Below the pieces are notes generated by a model. The model did not search any database, had not been told where the DNA came from, and saw nothing but the letters and a program-made list of their open reading frames with translations. Shown here piece by piece: positions 47,813-60,333 of a stretch of 64,000 nt of DNA. Where the stretch lies: the NCBI GenBank assembly GCA_015680685.1, contig MNCI01009062.1:69997-133996 (forward strand), written 5' to 3'. A program made the position numbers and the translations under genes. Every line of letters starts with the position of its first letter. Within the stretch, counting starts at the first letter, position 1. The DNA is from Gnetum montanum (Eukaryota > Streptophyta > Gnetopsida > Gnetales > Gnetaceae).

Positions 47813-48690
47813 CTCATTGTATAGTAATTTTTTTCATGAGTTATCAACAAAATTTTTAGATTAAAGTATTACCTACCAGTAGGGATCATTGCCAATATAA
47901 ATTGTTCCTCTACAAGTGAAGTCCTTTTTAGTAGTAGACCCTCTAACTCATTACTTTGATAAAGTCTACCTCAACTCTTTGTTGATGTTACTCTCTACTA
48001 CTTAAAAATTTGGAGGTCATTTTCAAAATACCTCGAGACTTTGAAGAATCTTTATAATTTATTCATCTCTTTAGAAATGGTATTTTAGGGCCATTATTGA
48101 AAGAAATGGCAAAATTTTAGTTACAAATCATATATCTAGTTTCATGGTTTAAAGTGTTTGTTTTATAAATCATATCTTGATAGAAGTTATTCGAAAAGAA
48201 CCTAAACTTTCCTTAATCCATAGACCTTGAGATCAACCTTAATAAAAATACTTTACAACCTTAATAAAAATACTTTGTAGGCTATAAGAAATGAATTAAT
48301 ATTGACCATAACTACCCAAAAAAAAGGAAAACCTTTCGTTCATCCACATGTGATAATAAATGGGTTTCATTTTAAGCACAACCTCTCTAAGCCAACCTAA
48401 ACTTTCACTTGTTCACAGACTCTTCTAAGATTCATGTTAGTAAAAATAGATGAAAATGAAAATTGATGGATTCCTTTAAAAAGTGTAATAGCTAAGGAAC
48501 TTTAATTGGACCCTTCCTTGAGCCCCACTTTCAAGACTTTTTGAATAATCCACTTAGCAACATCATGTAATGTGTTGTGGTAGTCATCCATGGAATTTTA
48601 TTAAACTTTTGTCATTTCAAATATTAAATTGATTTAACACATCAAAATTTTAACTTTTTTTGATGTGCTCCATGCTCCCTACTATTTATA
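47813..48690. other. Duplicated non-coding block, copy 2
   Basis: Collinear with 29110-29980. Contains a short tandem duplication (CCTTAATAAAAATACTTT, near 48236-48278) absent from the other copy. Confidence 0.5.
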
Positions 48691-49180
48691 ATGCTATGTG
48701 GTACAACCAATTTTGTTAAAGAGTTTTATAGACCCCAAGAGTTCTCCTTGTTTTAGTTCTGAGTCCATCTATTATATGGCATAGTTGATCCCACTGAGAG
48801 TATCCATGGCATAAGCATTAGTACAATAAAGAGTAGCACCTACTCATAGTTGCATCCAAGTTCTCATGAGTGCCTTGCTTCCACCCTTGGATTTTCTTTC
48901 TCAAATTGGACACTCTAAAGTCATTTGGTTCTTTTCATTGAATAGCTCAAGAATTTTGAACCATTGGTGGATTAAATCTAGTTCCAAAAATCTATACCAA
49001 CTTTTAGCTTCTTCTATTAGTGTCCTAGAAAATAGATTAAGCTTTTTTACCTAATTTCAATGTTTTGTAAGGTGTAGGCATCATTGAAGGCTTGTAAATT
49101 ATGTAGGAAATTAGAATTATATCCTCCATTAAACTTAGGAATGTTATTCATATTAAGCCATTTGATGTAGCTTTCCCTTT
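48690..49180 (-). pseudogene. Gag capsid remnant cut by LTR D
   Basis: RESYIKWLNMNNIPKFNGGY is directly followed (on the plus map) by the LTR at 49181. The same gag and insertion point as at 30476. The open frame crosses from LTR into gag for 17 codons, by chance. Confidence 0.7.
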
Positions 49181-49504
49181 TGATGAGCAACCAGTAGTCC
49201 CTATGCCCAACCATACGAATCATGAGCATTCACTAAGTGATCTAGTCATATTCTATAGACTTTAGCTCTCTAAGTATACTATGTCTAGGTAGTGAATCTA
49301 ATAGATGTAATTATTTCCTTCTTAGTTTCACTTATGATGTGAAAAGGTATGGTTAAGTGTAACTAAGGCATATGAATTTTATCATTTCATATTTTTTTCT
49401 TAATTTACCTAAGTGCTAAAAATAAAGAAATTAAATGTTTAATAAGTCTAACAACTAACTAATATCTTAACTAATCCTAACATAAGCATTCAATGTCAAA
49501 TGCC
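49181..49504 (-). repeat. 3' LTR of element D (partial)
   Basis: Same start and left flank as LTR C. It stops at the N (49505), beside a perfect 46-bp direct duplication (49459-49504 and 49507-49552), so about 1 kb of LTR and polypurine tract relative to C is missing here. Confidence 0.75.
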
Positions 49505-49552
49505 NGCTAATATCTTAACTAATCCTAACATAAGCATTCAATGTCAAATGCC

Positions 49553-52035
49553 TTGACAAACCAAGTAGTGAATTGCTTGCATTAAATGTTGAATGCCCTA
49601 ACTACATTCCGTAGCTTCTAGTAGTTATTCATTCTTTTGCCTAGGTTCTTCACTATTGATCTTTGATTTATGAACTTTCCCTGAAGAACTATGAGTTCAA
49701 TGTTGGTTGTTTCCAACTTTTATTTTATTTCTTTATGGTACTTGAACTTAGCCTTGTATAGAAGATACGAGTTGGCCAATTGTTTCTCCAATTCTAACCT
49801 TGATCTTCTAGCAATTAGCATTGCTAGGTTTAAGTAATGGAGGTTGGCAAGCTCCATGTACTTTATCATCTCCTCTATTTGCATCTCCTTGAGGTTGATT
49901 TTATCTTTTTTGTATTCCTTTAGTCTATTAAAGATGGACTACCATACATCACCTCCTTGTTGGAGCTACTAGAGGGCCTCATTCACTTTTTGCCTTGCTA
50001 GTTGGATATGTTTTTTATTTATATCCTTCTGCAAGCCAACCTAGTTCTTGTAATGATTGTTGATTCTTTCAAATTTGAGGATTTTGTTTTTCTACGAGGC
50101 AATTTCAATTACAGACTTCTGGCAAAGGGCATGCACCTCATCCATCAAGAGATTTCAATTTTCTACAATTAATCTCTTTAATTTAGGGTTAACTTTGGCA
50201 AGCTACTCCTACTGATGTCAGATGAATTATGCCATTTGATCCTTCTACATTTTGACATTTCTTAGGTGATGGTTTTTCTAGATTAGCTTGATGTTCTCTT
50301 GTTGAAACTTTGATAAGTCCTTCTAAATGTTATATATAGTGGCATCTACTAAGGAATAATCAAATATTGTTGAATTCTTCATGTACTAAGCCTCCTAAAG
50401 TTTTGCCTAAAACTATTGAAAAGTTTCATTTCGTGCTATATTTTGGTTGAGTATGGTGGGATTAACAAGGGGGGCTTTCAATTTTGCAACCGTAGCANTG
50501 ATAGAGGTTATCATTGGTAAAGTGGCAATTACACTCAACACCCTTGTAGCATCTATCCCAGATTAGGAAGTAGAAAATTCAATGTAGCCTAGCATAAGAA
50601 GTTGTTAGACTGACTAGTAGGAATTAGATAGTTGATTCTACATATTTTTGATATCTCATAAATTGTTTTAGAAAACCAATTAGAGCTGCTTAAGACTAGG
50701 GGTAAGGTCCTCATTGCAGAAGCATTGTTTGGTTGCTACGGTTGCAAAATTGAAAGCCCCCCTTGTTAATCCCACCATACTCAACCAAAATATAGCACGA
50801 AATGAAACTTTTCAATAGTTTTAGGCAAAACTTTAGGAGGCTTAGTACATGAAGAATTCNTTAGAAAACATTGGTGCCAAACTCTTCATCCTTCTGATTG
50901 ATCATGCCACCTCATTGAGATGAGTCAATGTTGCTCTATAGACAAAGAATTTTCCACCACTCGGTCATGCCTACTACTAGTATAAGAGTTTCTCTTAGAG
51001 TTTACACATGCACTCTATGGTAGCATGGGACTCTAGCATTAATTGCTAATAAGTGGATCATGATGGTAGCTACCCTTCTTCCAACACCTTGGTAGACACT
51101 TTATCCTTCATCATTTTCATTCAAGAGGTAGTAAGAGCATGTTTGATGGTATCATTGAAATAGTGGGCTATTCCTCCCCTTCTGCATAATTTCTGGATGA
51201 GACATGAATAGGGGAGTGTTTTTCTCTCATGTTTGTTTTCTTTAAATTGCTTCTCTATCTCAAGATAGATCAACTTTAGAAGGTTGATAGGAAATTTCCA
51301 ACTTAGAGTGGCGTATGCATGGGTAGAGAAGGCTATCACCTTGTTGGACCTCACTATTAGATTGAGGTTGTAGGCTACCATCTTGAAATATGCATGCTCT
51401 GCTATTGTGAGTGCATCAAACTCCTTACCATTAACTTTGAAGCACTGTTAGATGCACTCCTTTTCCACCTATTTTTCCACTTATTTTGAAATTTCTACCA
51501 AGTTTTCTCTAGTTTTTGGCAACCCAGGGACCTCAGAAATGGCCTTCACCTAGTAGAACATAGAAATGTCCTTAATCCTTATAATGGCATTGCCCTGCCT
51601 ATTATTCTAGAAGAGATATATTTCTACCATGTACCATTCTCTGTTGGAAGTGAGAATGGGCCACATGGGAGAAGTCTAAAGCTAAGCTTTGACATCTTTT
51701 GGGGTAAATTCCAAGAAAGATCCAATGTTCAGTTCAAGGAGAACTACTTTTTGAATCTTCCTAGATCTGATTTATCTCAAGTAAGCCTCCATTCGAGTGA
51801 CCTCAAGGTTTGGTCTTGGTTTGGGTGTCTCACCCTGATGGGATTGCTCTATTTGAGCTTCTACAATTTGACAAATAGATTCCACTTTGGAGTCCTTCCA
51901 AAGAGGTCCCGTTGCATATATCTTAACTACCTACTCCTAGTGTGGATCTGCTTTCTAGCCTCTTCTAGTTCTAGACTACTTATCCCCTAGTTGAAATGAT
52001 CCTGCTTCCTACCCATGCTTAGGTTTAGGTGCCAT
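49553..52035 (-). pseudogene. Post-pol third ORF, element D
   Basis: Starts at 52035 (MAPKPKHG). A middle part (51121-51990) includes GSFLEFTPKDVKA, DALTIAEHAYFKMVAYNLNL, IVRSNKVIAFSTHAYATLSW and RKTLPYSCLIQKLCRRGG, resembling plant 'transposon protein' domains. A long C-terminal part (49560-50340) is rich in Lys/Glu/Leu heptads (EMIKYMELANLHYLNLAM, RLELEKQLANSYLLY), so coiled coil. If intact it would be about 800 residues. I see no transmembrane run or signal peptide, so an env role is not supported. The function is unknown; dimerising or RNP-associated roles are possible. Stops and two Ns interrupt it. Confidence 0.6.
50372..50859. repeat. Perfect 126-bp inverted repeat abutting two Ns (probable assembly artefact)
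   Basis: Arms 50372-50497 and 50734-50859 are reverse complements of equal length. Each is immediately followed by an N (50498, 50860). Such exact agreement is out of keeping with the decay of everything around it. Confidence 0.75.
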
Positions 52036-53950
52036 CTATAATCACAACATGACCAAAGATTAGCATTTGATGTGTAACTTAGAACATTTAGGTACCTTGT
52101 CTCTTAGATTAGTTACACTTGGCTAAGTTGTGATTATGGAAAATTAATCATTTTAATATTATTTTATTATTATTCTTAATTGAATGGCTATCAATGTTTA
52201 TTGGAAAGGTCTAATGCTCTTTAATTAGTGATTTCAATATTATTTTATTAGTTAAACCTTTTGGGAGTTAGAAAATTTTTTAAAAAAAATTCATTAGAAA
52301 CTTAAGGTTTCTGGACCCCATGACATAGAGCTCACCTTCAGTAATTGCAAGGGTGAAGAATGAGGTTAATCAAATGAGTGGTGTGAAAGTTATTGAACAA
52401 AGCCAATGGCAAAAATTTTCAAAGTGTTGCACCCTATTTATAGATTTTTATGGCTACATCAATAGGATCTTGTATACAAGTTTACATCAATGTGGTGGTT
52501 TGCATCAATGGGTTCCCACCAATGCAACCAAAGGACAAAATTTTTACTTCAAAAATTTGAGGAAAAATAAAGAGTTTTTGCATAAAATTAGAGATCATAG
52601 AGATTTAGAAAGGCCAACAACATGAAGAAATGCTCGAAGAGTGATAGATAATTAACAAAAAAGAGATTCTATTGGGAGAATGATTGGAGAAAAATTAAAA
52701 AGGAGTGCAAAACTAGACACAATTGACATGGAGCATGACTAGTTTAAATGCAAAAAATTTCAAAGGGATGAGGAACTTAACTAGTCTAACCAAGACATAT
52801 ACAAGTGGGCCCTCCCCATGGTAGGCTTATTCCCTTAATGCCCTTGCATGCCTCAAACCAAGAAGTTCATGGACCCCATGGGTGATTAATGCTTATGGTA
52901 AGTTAAGGACTAAAACCAATAAGAAACTACCTAAGAATTCTTACACATCAAACCAAGACATCGAACAAAACATAAAAAATGATAGTAAGGTGAGTGATAG
53001 AAAGCATAGATGGACGAGATGAAGAGTGGAATGGAGTCTTGTATCATGGTCACATGAAGTCCCTTGTGTATTTGTGATTAATATGATCTAAAAACATCCA
53101 TCCTTAGAATTAAAACCAACTAGTTTTAGTGACTTCAAATTGACACTCCAAGATTGGTCCACTCGCTTAAGGCACAAAAATATCCCCACAGATCAATCAC
53201 CATTTCTAAAATAGAAGAAAAGAGTAGGAAGTGAGATGGGCATAATTATATGGGACCTTCAAGAATGGGTAACATGTCTTTGTAGCCCCATAACCAGTGC
53301 TTGTAGGCCATTATTTTATCTAAGGGGTTTTCTTTGAATTTCCATTATTTTTTATTTTATTTTATTTTCTATTTTTTTATTTTTGATGTGAACCATACCA
53401 TGCAACGACTTTTAGCTTCTTGTTATTGGTTGATAGTAGAAAGGTGAGAAATCCATGAAAATACTCATGCGTCCAATAGGATAGGCAAGTATAAAGAACA
53501 TCAAATCCCCTTGAAATCACATACTTGTCTATCCATTTAATCATTCCCAAGTTTGTGAACTACCAAGGTAACAAATTCATTAAAAGTTTCATTTAAGAAG
53601 GGACCACATATTTCCAAAATAATGGAACACCATAGAGTTTTGTTGATGGGTGGATGACATGGACTCACTACTTATTATCATGAAAAAGAAATCATGTCAT
53701 ATTTATTAATCCTAAAATTCAAAGATAGAATCTAGATATCAATAATCAAATAACATTATAGTACAAACCACCATCAATCAATAGCTATATTTTCACTTAG
53801 TCCTAGCAGCAATGAAGTAAAACAAAAAACAAAAAATTAGAAAAGTATTAGAAAAACTAATACCAAATAAAGTATAATATAGAAGAAACTAGAATTATTT
53901 ACAAAAGAGAAAAATGTACTAAATATGGTGTAAAAAATTATGAAAAATAG
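52036..53950 (-). other. Spacer with internal TATA, element D
   Basis: Collinear with 33194-35100; TATA at 52435-52443 (minus). The CATCGATG boxes of copy C are here CATCAATG. T-rich tract at 53350-53385. Confidence 0.55.
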
Positions 53951-53959
53951 AAAAAAAAA

Positions 53960-55380
53960 TATTGAGAAGCCACTTTGGTTAATTAGCATGGATGGCTATC
54001 TCCCCCACAACTGAGTTAGAAGGAGAAGATCTGAAAAATTGAGTGTGCATGTTCTACATTGAGGTGTTTTGGTCACTGGTTCTATTAGGCTCATGAAAAG
54101 GTTTTATTTGTTGCATGTTGATCAATAGCTTCTTGTTTGGGCTTTTAGATTTGTATATTAACATGATACCAAAAGAAAAGGTTTTGTAGATAATATAAGG
54201 CCCCTCCCACAACATTTGGAACTTGGTTCTTTATAGTACGTATGTGGGATTCCAATAGAGGACCATATCTCTCAGTTGAAATTTTACTTTTCTTATTCTA
54301 AGATCATGTCATTGCTTATTTAATGACTTGAAAAACTCATTAGATGATAAGGCTACCAATTAGTTCTGATCTAGCAAGTTGAGGTTCATTAATCTTCTTT
54401 TTATGCTAGACTTAGGTTAAGGTCAAGGTCACAAGTTGTTGATAGTGTATGAAGATTTTCTTGCATACTCAAAGTTGGTAATTTTTTTCCACAAGTTCAT
54501 AAGGAGAGTAGCCAATAGAAAGTTTCTATGTGGAGTGGTAGGCCCAAAGGGCATCATTGAATAATTCCTCCTATATTTACTAACGATGTTGGTTACTATC
54601 TTTATGGTTTTCCTATTTGTAACCTTTGCTTGATCGTTAGCCTAGGGATGATAGGGTGTTAATTTATGTTTAAATCCCAATCATTTCTTAAGCTTTCAAA
54701 AGTTAGTGCCTAAAATGAGTACAATTATTAAAATTAAGTGCACATGGCATCCCAAACTTGTTTACAACATTTTTTTGTCCAAACGAAGCAGCCCTAAAAG
54801 ATCTTCAAATAGTGATAGTCATTTCATATAATATTCAATAGTGACTATGATGTATACCTTTCCATTTAACATGGGTGTGATGGAAGCCATGAAGTCAATT
54901 CCCTAGATGTCAAACAGCTCTAGTGGTTAAATTCATTGCTAAGGTTCCTCCATATGAGTAGTCATTCCACCATCACATTGGTAGCATTTATAGGAGCAAA
55001 CAAAGTGGTGAGTATCCTTAAAAAGTGTTGGCTAATAATACTCTACCATGAGGATCTTAATGGTTGTGCATTTTCTAGGATAATGGCCCCCACAAGGGTC
55101 CTCATGAGTGTGTTGGAGAACATAGAGTTGATCAACATTAGGAACACACCAATGAACTAGGTCATTAGTGCACACCTTGTAAAGATGTTTGTTAATCTCA
55201 ATGAAGCATTTTTCCTAGTGAATAATCTATTGTTTCTTACTATTGTCCCACTACTTTGGCATCTCCTAAGTGAGAAGATAGGTAAAAATGTGATTGTAAA
55301 AATTAGGTTCAATGGGCATTTATTCAGTTATAGCCATGAAAAAGAGGAGTTTTCCAGGAAACTAATTTGATATTGAGCTT
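53960..55380 (-). pseudogene. Integrase, element D
   Basis: The zinc-finger part (55000-55180) keeps the His pair (EDPCGGHY), but both Cys of the second pair read Tyr. The core is recognisable at IDFMASITPMLNGKVYIIV (54850-54900), followed by Glu where the first catalytic Asp is expected. The rest of the core is heavily eroded. The tail (53960-54500) matches C. Confidence 0.7.
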
Positions 55381-55960
55381 TTCTCCTCTTTGTTGCCCCA
55401 TTGAAACTGAGAAAATTGGTTAGCAACCACGTTGTCTATTCCCTTTTGATCTACCATCATAAGATCGAATTCCAATAAGATCACCAACCACCATATGACA
55501 TGGGGACTCACCATTTTTTTGTTCATGAGAAACTAAATTACATTGTGATCTATGTGCATGAACACCTTGTATCCAAGCACATAGTGCCTAAATTTTTCCA
55601 AGGTGAACATCATTTCCATCATATCTTTCTCTATTGTGGTGTAGTTCATTTGTGCACCCACAATGCTTGTTTTTGCATAGTGAATATATTAAGGATGTTT
55701 TTGATCATCAAATTGCATGAGCATGACTTCCAAGGCATAATTTGATGCATCCATCATGATGTTAAAAGGTCTAGACTAGTTAGGTGCTTGTAGAGTTGGA
55801 GTTTCCACAATCTTTTGCTTGAGTCGCTAGAATGTACATTTGCATTTCTTGGTCTAGATAAACAAAGCATCCTTCTTTGTCAAATCTACCAATGGTTTAG
55901 TGATCTTAGATAAATTCTCAATGAATCATTGGTAGTAGCCAATGTGTCTAAGGAATGACC
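55381..55960 (-). pseudogene. RNase H, element D
   Basis: MMDASNYALEVML keeps the first Asp (lost in A). EKDMMEMMFTLEKF carries the Glu and VFMHIDHN the later Asp. Scattered stops. Confidence 0.75.
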
Positions 55961-56640
55961 TCACACCTTTGATGATTTCTCACTGATTGGTAATTCCTTG
56001 GATGACCCTTATTTTTTCAAGGTTTTCTTTGATTCTTTCTTCTAGAATTTTATGCCCTAGAACAATTCCTTCTTGGAAAATCAAGTGTGTTTTCTTCTAG
56101 TAAAGCCAAATATTTGTATCCACACACCTTTTCAACACTTTCTTAAGATGGTCTAGGGCTTGCTCTAATGTAGCCCCATAGGTGGAGAAGTCATTCATGA
56201 AGACTTCCATCCCACTACCAATCTACTATTGGAAGATTCTCAATGTAGTAGGGATATTTCATAGGCCAAATGACATATTTCTATATGAAAAAGTTCCTAA
56301 AGGACTCATGAATGCTGTTTTGGCCTACTATTCTAGTTTGAATTTGGTTATAGCCACTATAACCATCCAGAAAGCTATAGTAGCAATGCCCAGAAATAGT
56401 ATCCAACACCTAGTCCACAAAAAATAATGGAAAGTGATCTTTGTATGTTGCCATGTTTAATAATCTAAAATTAATGCAGGCCCTCCATTTTTCACCTTTC
56501 TTTAGCACTATCACAAGTGGGCTAACCCACTTGCTATCCATAATGGGATTGATAAACCTCACCTTGAGGAATTGTTTAATATTATCTTTGACATTTTGTT
56601 TCAATTTGGGGTTCAACTACTACTACAACTACCTCTTTGA
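55961..56640 (-). pseudogene. Reverse transcriptase, element D
   Basis: A 68-codon open piece (56410-56616) contains WVSPLVIVLKKGEKWRACIN and FRLLNMATYKDHFPLFFVD. The active site reads GMEVFMNDFSTYGA (codons 56190-56201): the first of the two catalytic aspartates is Asn. Downstream, the LGH..YYQ block and the Lys-rich thumb correspond to A. The linker to the protease (56798-56998) starts MEPTKSLTSAYIKGMDELEQ. Confidence 0.82.
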
Positions 56641-57179
56641 CATCATGGAAGGATCTGTGTAGATGTGGTGCTAGCATATCCTAGGATCAATCCCAGTGAG
56701 TTTAGGATATGACCAAGCAAATGTTGTTGGTCATTTTTTGACCACCTCCAACTACTTTTTTTGCATAAGAGTAGGATTAGCATTGATAATAACTAACCTA
56801 CCATTCTTTTAGAAAAGCATACTTTATTCTAGCTAGTAGAGATTTCAACTTAAGGGGATCCTGTTTAAAAATTTTAGGAATCTCTAACTCTTCCCAAATG
56901 GTGTCATTAGGTTCATCATTAGAGAGTTGGTGATGAACTTGCTCTAGTTCATCCATGCCTTTAATGTATGCACTCGTAAGGCTCTTAGTTGGTTCCATGC
57001 ATATTGTTGAACTAAATTTTGCATCAACTATTAGTCATTGGGTGCCTTCCTATTTTTTGGCTATTCAATATAGGCACCTTTGAAGTTTTGTCACATCAAC
57101 ACATTGTCTACATGCTATGAATGATGTGCTTTTCATGGTCCATAATTTCTACAAATAGTTGCACAATGTGTCACTATAC

Positions 57180-57670
57180 ATAATGCATGGAACATGCTTC
57201 CTCTTGATATTTTCAAAAATAATTTTTATTGGAAATTTCCAAGGAGAGATCTCCAATTCCTAGTTGTGCATCTATTATGCCTAGCCAAGCCTTTCCCATG
57301 ATGATTGGGAAGTCCCCCTTGCAATTGTCTACACAAATCACTAGGAAGTTACTAGGATAGAACCATCCATAAATGGTGGTCACAATGTTCTCCATAAATT
57401 CCAAGGAAATGGTGATGGACTGATCTACCAAATCAAGACAAATGTTGCTCTTCTTAAGTGGAGGAAGGATCCAAGCTTTGTACATTTCATGGGGTATCAA
57501 ATTCATACCAAAACATGAGTCTAGAAGACCCTTGCAAGGCTCATTCCTAGTGATTTGAAAATAAATTAGGGGACTCATGGGTTCAGATATTTTCTTAGGA
57601 AGGTGGCCAGCCTTAATCCAATTTATGACCACATGGGTCAACATTACAGTGTGTACTATGGGAGGCATTT
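57180..57670 (-). pseudogene. Aspartic protease, element D
   Basis: A 151-codon open stretch (57213-57668), the longest in the window. It contains the catalytic loop as LLDSCFGMNLI (codons 57513-57521), with Gly of the DSG triplet replaced by Cys. It is followed by LVDQSITISLEFMENIVTTI and FPIIMGKAWLGII. The open frame is by luck of few C>T stops; the enzyme is predicted to be inactive. Confidence 0.78.
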
Positions 57671-58059
57671 GGTTTGAAGGGACCTTGAATGAGGTTGTAG
57701 AGGATGAGGGAGAAGTAGGGTCATCATCTGCAGGTGGTTATGAGAGCTTATAAGGCCTGTTGGTTTGTAAGGAAGGTCTTTTTTGGGGTTTTTTCTTTGA
57801 ACAACTAAGTTGAGAAGCCAATTGTAAGTTAACAGCCCTTGTGGTGCTTCTTTGCTATGCTTAGGTAGGAATTTCTCACTGCATGGATGGAGCTAGTGGT
57901 AATTGAGTTGAGGGTAGAGGTATAGGTATAGAAGGATGAGGATGGTAGAAAGGAAATGGGGATTTCCCTCTTGGAGATTGAGCTCAATAGTATTTAGGAA
58001 GGTAGTAGTGGTGTTGAAAGGAGGCATGACTAGAAAAGTCATGTAGAGAAATCAGTTGC

Positions 58060-60182
58060 TAAAAATAGCACCCATAAGTATCTAGCTACTAGTAAGGATA
58101 TTGTTGCCTTGGTGGCAACATTACCCATGGCTATGGATGCTACCATTATCAGTACTTCTCATGAGGTTTAGGTGGAGCTCCACTCAAATAGTAGGCTTGT
58201 TGTTGGTGGAACTGCCTGTAGTTGCCTTGAGGGGTAAGGAAACCTTCTAGGTGCTTGTCTTCTTGCCAATCTCAGACTTAGCAAGTGTGACACTATAGGA
58301 TAACATCCCTTATGATCATCACAATGGTAGATGTCACATCCACCATCATCATCTATCTCAAATTCCATAACATCTTCAATGGTAGTAGCTTTGCCCATAC
58401 TCCTTTGATTGGCACATTCAACTTCTTTCATTCTCCTTTAGTTACAACTGCTACTCTTTAGAAATTCTAAGAGTAGTTTGGAATTTTTCATCCAAGGAAT
58501 ACCACATTTTATCTACCTTGGTTGATATTTCAGACATATATTTTTAAATTGACAAGGTTTTACATTACACCACTTCATCAAGTGATGCCTCCTCCTTGTT
58601 TTTACAAAACTAGACTTCTCTTTTTTGAATGGAATGATCATGGTTGTACTTCTCCATAGTTTTCCTTTTTCTTAACTTTTCTTCTTATTTGTCTACCTAC
58701 TCAATTCACCTTTGGATCTTATGAACTCTAAGTTTTGAAAGTCTTCCTTGGGCATTGACCCTAAGAATTATCCTTATTTCTATTTGGAACCCATCTATGA
58801 TATGGCAAAGCTTCTCCACTAAGAAAATTCATAGCCTAGGCACTTGTGCAAATAAGAGTAATATCTACCCATGACTACATCCAAGAATTCATGTGTTTCT
58901 TATCTCCACCTTTGGATCTACTTCCTCAAATTAGACACTCGATAGTACATTTGATACTTGTCATTGAATAGTTGAAGCATTGTACTCCATCATCTGATTG
59001 ATTTCAGCTCTAAGGACTAATACCATCTTTCAACCTTCTTGATGAGTGTCCTTGAAAAAAGCTTTAGTTTTTTTCATTCATTTTCCACATTTTATAAGGC
59101 ACATGCATCATGAAAGGCTTGAAGGTGTTTTTGTGGATCTGAGTTGTATCCCCCTCAGAAATTGAGGATATTGTTCATAGCCAACCTTTTAATTTTTCTA
59201 TCTTTTACATGCCTTGTTGGAATTCTCATAGCCTCTACAATGTTTAGCATGGTTTTTGTTGCAAGAAAAGGCTCATCATAGTCATAGCCTCAGTGATGAC
59301 CATGATACCTATGATGTCCTCTACTATCCTTTCTTTCATGGTGATTAGCCTTTCTTGATTGCCCATGCCCTTAGTCTCTACTACTCTAGTAGGCCCTTGG
59401 ATTATCTATATCTCTCTAAGCACCTCCATCATGGTCATGTCCACTATGGCTTTGATTGGAGGTAGAAGAGGAAGAAGATGAGGATGTCAAAGGTAAAGAG
59501 GAAGGAGATCCAGCCCTAGCATAGTGCATACTACTTCCACTTCTTTGGTCACAACCATGCTTACCATGTCTATTTCTATCTTGGTACATGTCCTTGTTCC
59601 TACCTTGACTCCCTTCTTTCGAGACCCCATGATCATGGGACCCATTCTTTCCCAAACCAAGATTATTTATAGTGGAATGTAAATTATGGTTCAGGCCTTC
59701 TTCATCAAAGAAAAAGGGAGGATAGTTAGTGTTTTGAGAATCCCCAAATAAGGGATCCTAACCTTCCTTCTAGCCTAGTAGGAACAAATATTTGTGAATC
59801 AATGCCCCTTTGACACCTTGCAATGCATCTCTTATTGCTGATATTTCTTCCATTGTGCATTAGTGGAATGATAATCATGATAGTCATGGTCCTATGTAAT
59901 GTATTCAGCATTGAGCCCATGGATGCTCAATTTCATGAGAGTTTGGCATAGCATCATAGAAACTGATTAATCTAGTGGCAACATAATGTTTCCCTCCATG
60001 TCCCTCCATTATAGTTGTTCATCCATATGTAGGATGAAGGTGAAGTCTAGCACATACTCATTGGGATGAGTATAGACCACTTTGCATTATTGGGGCACTA
60101 GCAGTTTTGACCTTTCACACCATTCTTGATTGGATTTGCCTTCGTATGGTAGTAGAGAATCTCCCCTGTGAGAAGAAGCCAT
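58060..60182 (-). pseudogene. Gag of element D
   Basis: Start at 60182 (MASSHRGDSLLPYEGKSNQE). YTHPNEYVLDFTFILH matches A. A Ser-rich run lies near 59450-59530, next to GHDHDGG and RNRHGKHG-type repeats. Capsid sequence lies near 58900-59170, and an acidic stretch with decayed zinc knuckle CDIYHCDDHKGCY at 58290-58350. The linker YPSRQLQAVPPTTS follows. 57671-58060 is the variable linker to the protease. Many stops and frameshifts. Confidence 0.75.
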
Positions 60183-60313
60183 ATCAGATTGAAAGAAAAA
60201 TAATGTGCTCTTGTTATTATTATTATTTTTCTTAATGATGTTAACATTCAGGTTCATTACAACATCCTTATATAATTTTACTAACTCCTAGATAGTACTT
60301 ATAGCTACCTAAA

Positions 60314-60333
60314 GTCCATAGCAATGATGCCAA
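60314..60333 (-). promoter_or_regulatory. Primer-binding site, element D
   Basis: The minus strand reads TTGGCATCATTGCTATGGAC. Versus the Athila tRNA-Asp site there are six differences in 20, five of them C>T/G>A. Best-preserved site of the window. Confidence 0.8.

Noticed and set aside
30472-49180. Target-site duplications for elements A, C, D and E
   Set aside because: Each has lost or lacks one outer LTR end in the window, so both flanks cannot be compared.
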